Notes under the pieces: generated by a model
Databases searched by the model: none
What the model was told of the DNA's origin: nothing
The model's input: only the letters and a program-made list of their open reading frames with translations
Origin: Burkholderia sp. BCC0506
Lineage (GTDB): Bacteria; Pseudomonadota; Gammaproteobacteria; Burkholderiales; Burkholderiaceae
Reading direction: 5' to 3'
NCBI RefSeq assembly: GCF_902833145.1
Contig: NZ_CADFEN010000002.1
Coordinates: 496,001 to 560,000, forward strand
DNA: 64,000 nt
Part shown: piece by piece, positions 58,636 through 64,000 of the stretch
Layout of the letters: every line of letters begins with the position of its first letter
How positions within the stretch are numbered: position 1 is the first letter of the stretch
Program-made: the position numbers and the translations under genes

Positions 58636-60105
58636 ATGTCACGCAGCAGAATCTTCGTTATCGCGGCGGCCGCGCTCGGCGGCGCAGGGATCGTGATCGG
58701 CGCGCTCGCCGTTACGCGGGGCGGCAGCAGCGCATCGATGCCGACGGCCGCCGACGCCGCGCAGCCGGCCGAGGGTGCCGGCGCGCGCGGCGGTGTCGTG
58801 GTGAAGCGCGGCAAGCTCGCCGTCGAGATCGTGATGACGGAGAAGCCCGGCGACGCGCGGCTCGTCGTCTATCCGTTCGTCGACGGCAAGCCGGTGGACA
58901 AGGGCGTGACCGTGTCCGGCACGCTCGTGCGGTACGACCGCACGCATGAACCGTTGCGGTTCGACGCGGCCGGCCCGAAGTTCGTGTCCGCGCAGTCGAT
59001 CGCGAAGCCGCACGTGTTCGATGCGACGATCGACGTGAAGGCCGGCAACGACGCCGCGTCGTTCCCGTTCGCGCGCGCCGACGGCGCGATCGCGCTGACC
59101 GACGCGCAACTGGCGACGTCGAAGATCGCGCTCGCGAAAGCCGGCCCTGCGCAGATCGCGACGCCGTTCCAGCTTCCCGGCGAAATCAAGTTCAACGAGG
59201 ATCGCACCGCGCACGTGGTGCCGCGCGTGGCGGGCATCGTCGAGCAGGTATCGGTGTCGCTCGGGCAGAACGTCGCGAAGGGGCAGGTGCTCGCGGTGAT
59301 CGCGAGCACCGATCTGGCCGACCGCCGCAGCGAACTGCTGACCGCCGAGCGCCGGCTGTCGGGGGCGCGCGCAACCTACGAGCGCGAACGCACGCTGTGG
59401 CAGGAACGCATTTCGGCCGAGCAGGATTATCAGCAGGCGCAGGTGCAGTTGCGCGAGGCCGAGATCGCCGTACAGAACGCGCGGCAGAAGCTCGCCGCGC
59501 TGAATGCACCGGTCGGCGCGGGCGCGCTGAACCGGTATGAACTGCGCGCGCCGTTCGCGGGCACGATCGTCGAGAAGCATGCGACGCCCGGCGAGGCGAT
59601 TGCCGCCGATGCGAGCATGTTCGTGATCTCCGACCTGTCGACCGTCTGGGCCGAGATGGCGGTGCCGGCGCAACGGCTCAACGACGTGCGCGTCGGTCGC
59701 GACGCAACGGTGATGGCCACCGCGTTCGAATCGCGCTCGAGCGGCCCGATCGCGTACGTGGGGTCGTTGCTCGGCGAGCAGACGCGCACGGCGCCGGCGC
59801 GCGTCGTGCTGCCGAACCCGGACCGCGTGTGGCGCCCGGGCATGTTCGTGAACGTGTCGGTCGACGCGGGCAGGCAGGACGTGCCGCTCGCGGTCGCGAG
59901 TGATGCGCTGCAGGACGTCGACGGCGCGCCGTCGGTGTTCGTGCGCTCGCCGAAGGGCTTCGTCGCGCAGGCCGTCGAAACGGGGCGGCGCGACGAACGC
60001 GCGACCGAAGTGCTGAAGGGGCTCAAGCCCGGCCAGGAATACGCGGCATCGAACAGCTTCGTGCTGAAGGCGGAGCTCGGCAAGGGGAGTGCGGAACATG
60101 AATGA
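58636..60105 (+). CDS. RND periplasmic adaptor (CzcB-like membrane fusion protein)
   Basis: 489 residues: an N-terminal membrane anchor (IFVIAAAALGGAGIVIGALAV), an extra domain of about 120 residues seen in heavy-metal adaptors, then the barrel-sandwich, helical hairpin (DLADRRSELLTAERRLSGARATYERERTLWQERISAEQDYQQA) and beta-barrel regions. A His-rich metal patch is not evident. It bridges the inner-membrane pump to the outer-membrane channel. Confidence 0.93.
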   Translation: MSRSRIFVIAAAALGGAGIVIGALAVTRGGSSASMPTAADAAQPAEGAGARGGVVVKRGKLAVEIVMTEKPGDARLVVYPFVDGKPVDKGVTVSGTLVRYDRTHEPLRFDAAGPKFVSAQSIAKPHVFDATIDVKAGNDAASFPFARADGAIALTDAQLATSKIALAKAGPAQIATPFQLPGEIKFNEDRTAHVVPRVAGIVEQVSVSLGQNVAKGQVLAVIASTDLADRRSELLTAERRLSGARATYERERTLWQERISAEQDYQQAQVQLREAEIAVQNARQKLAALNAPVGAGALNRYELRAPFAGTIVEKHATPGEAIAADASMFVISDLSTVWAEMAVPAQRLNDVRVGRDATVMATAFESRSSGPIAYVGSLLGEQTRTAPARVVLPNPDRVWRPGMFVNVSVDAGRQDVPLAVASDALQDVDGAPSVFVRSPKGFVAQAVETGRRDERATEVLKGLKPGQEYAASNSFVLKAELGKGSAEHE

Positions 60106-60176
60106 GCAGCAATACGTGCGCGCCGTGGCGCGACTGGCAGCCCGCTATGCGGCCCGCTTTCCGGTCCGCCGGGTGA

Positions 60177-63445
<3,269 letters not shown>

Positions 63446-63446
<1 letters not shown>

Positions 63447-64000
63447 TGCGAATTCTGATTGTCGAGGATGAACCGAAGACGGGCGCGTATCTGCGCAAGG
63501 GGCTGACCGAGGCCGGCTACGTCGTCGACTGGGTCGAGGACGGCATCACGGGCCAGCACCAGGCCGAAACCGAGGAGTACGACCTGCTCGTGCTCGACGT
63601 GATGCTGCCCGGGCAGGACGGCTGGACGCTGCTGCAGAACCTGCGGCGCGGCAAGTCGACGCCCGTGCTGTTCCTCACCGCGCGCGACGACGTCGGCGAT
63701 CGCGTGAAGGGGCTCGAGCTCGGCGCGGACGACTATCTCGCGAAGCCGTTCGACTTCGTCGAGCTGACTGCGCGTATCAAGTCGATCCTGCGGCGCGGGC
63801 AGCCGCGCGATTCGAACACGCTGCGCGTGGCCGATCTCGAGCTCGACCTCACGCGCCGCAAGGCCACGCGGCAGGGCGACACGATCCTGCTGACCGCGAA
63901 GGAGTTTGCGCTGCTGTGGCTGCTGATGCGCCGCGAAGGCGAGATCCTGCCGCGCGCGACGATTGCGTCGCAGGTGTGGGACATGAACTTCAACAGCGAC
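63446..64000 (+). CDS. OmpR-family heavy-metal response regulator (5' part)
   Basis: 185 codons are present before the window ends. The receiver domain is complete: [15 protein letters not shown], Asp51 in [13 protein letters not shown], Thr in FLTARD and Lys in YLAKPF. The winged-helix domain begins at about residue 125 ([36 protein letters not shown]). It is of the CzcR/CopR/IrlR type. The ATG overlaps the pump gene stop by one base (TGATG), so it is co-translated; a sensor kinase gene probably follows beyond the window. Confidence 0.94.

Overview
The window is about 64 kb of very GC-rich DNA with codon use and gene families typical of Burkholderia, most likely the Burkholderia cepacia complex. 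I infer a secondary replicon: there are no ribosomal, tRNA or core-metabolism genes, many LysR/IclR/TetR/AraC regulators each sit beside a small catabolic or detoxification cluster, and a heavy-metal efflux operon closes the window. I saw no insertion sequences, prophage genes, CRISPR arrays or RNA genes.

Layout. 1-0.5 kb: tail of an unidentified gene and a decayed FixJ-type response regulator. 0.65-8.5 kb: a LysR regulator divergent from an acyl-CoA ligase / acyl-CoA dehydrogenase / CaiB-type CoA-transferase / MFS transporter / porin / BON-protein cluster for an unknown carboxylate. 8.6-15.5 kb (minus): seven tightly coupled genes encoding a polyamine-type ABC importer and a three-subunit HcnABC/opine-oxidase-like dehydrogenase, divergent from an IclR regulator with three operator-like 15-mers. 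17-20.3 kb: an SDR, a Tat-exported DJ-1/PfpI protein, a SnoaL-like protein and a GlxA-type AraC regulator. 20.4-24.7 kb: GNAT, a zinc-ribbon protein, an MmyB-type regulator divergent from an atypical SDR, and a quinone oxidoreductase. 25-28 kb: an orphan NRPS-like A-T-reductase enzyme. 28-32 kb: LysR, flavin disulfide oxidoreductase, a secreted protein, a LysE exporter.

32.4-37.3 kb: a four-gene operon DUF3348 / DUF802 / OmpA-MotB / DUF2894. The middle two proteins look like a MotAB/ZorAB-type ion-driven stator; the DUF802 protein carries a roughly 750-residue cytoplasmic tail with four 80-residue tandem repeats. From memory, this composition is the one named type III Zorya antiphage defence. 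It is the strongest candidate here for an unusual, poorly characterised system.

37.3-43.5 kb: FMN reductase, GNAT, a 28-residue membrane peptide, a membrane methyltransferase-like protein, a lipoprotein with about 95 Gly-Thr-Ser triplets, and a carboxymuconolactone decarboxylase-like protein. 43.5-47.8 kb: an alpha/beta hydrolase and an SDR fused in frame to a Baeyer-Villiger-type monooxygenase, divergent from a TetR regulator. 47.8-48.4 kb: a Phd/ParE-type toxin-antitoxin pair. 48.5-52.3 kb: LysR, GST and a three-domain PNPOx-flavoreductase-ferredoxin protein. 52.9-57 kb: TonB-dependent receptor, PnuC-type vitamin transporter and a small-molecule kinase, which together read as a vitamin or nucleoside uptake route. 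57.3-64 kb: CzcC/CzcB/CzcA-like efflux genes and a metal response regulator cut by the window end.
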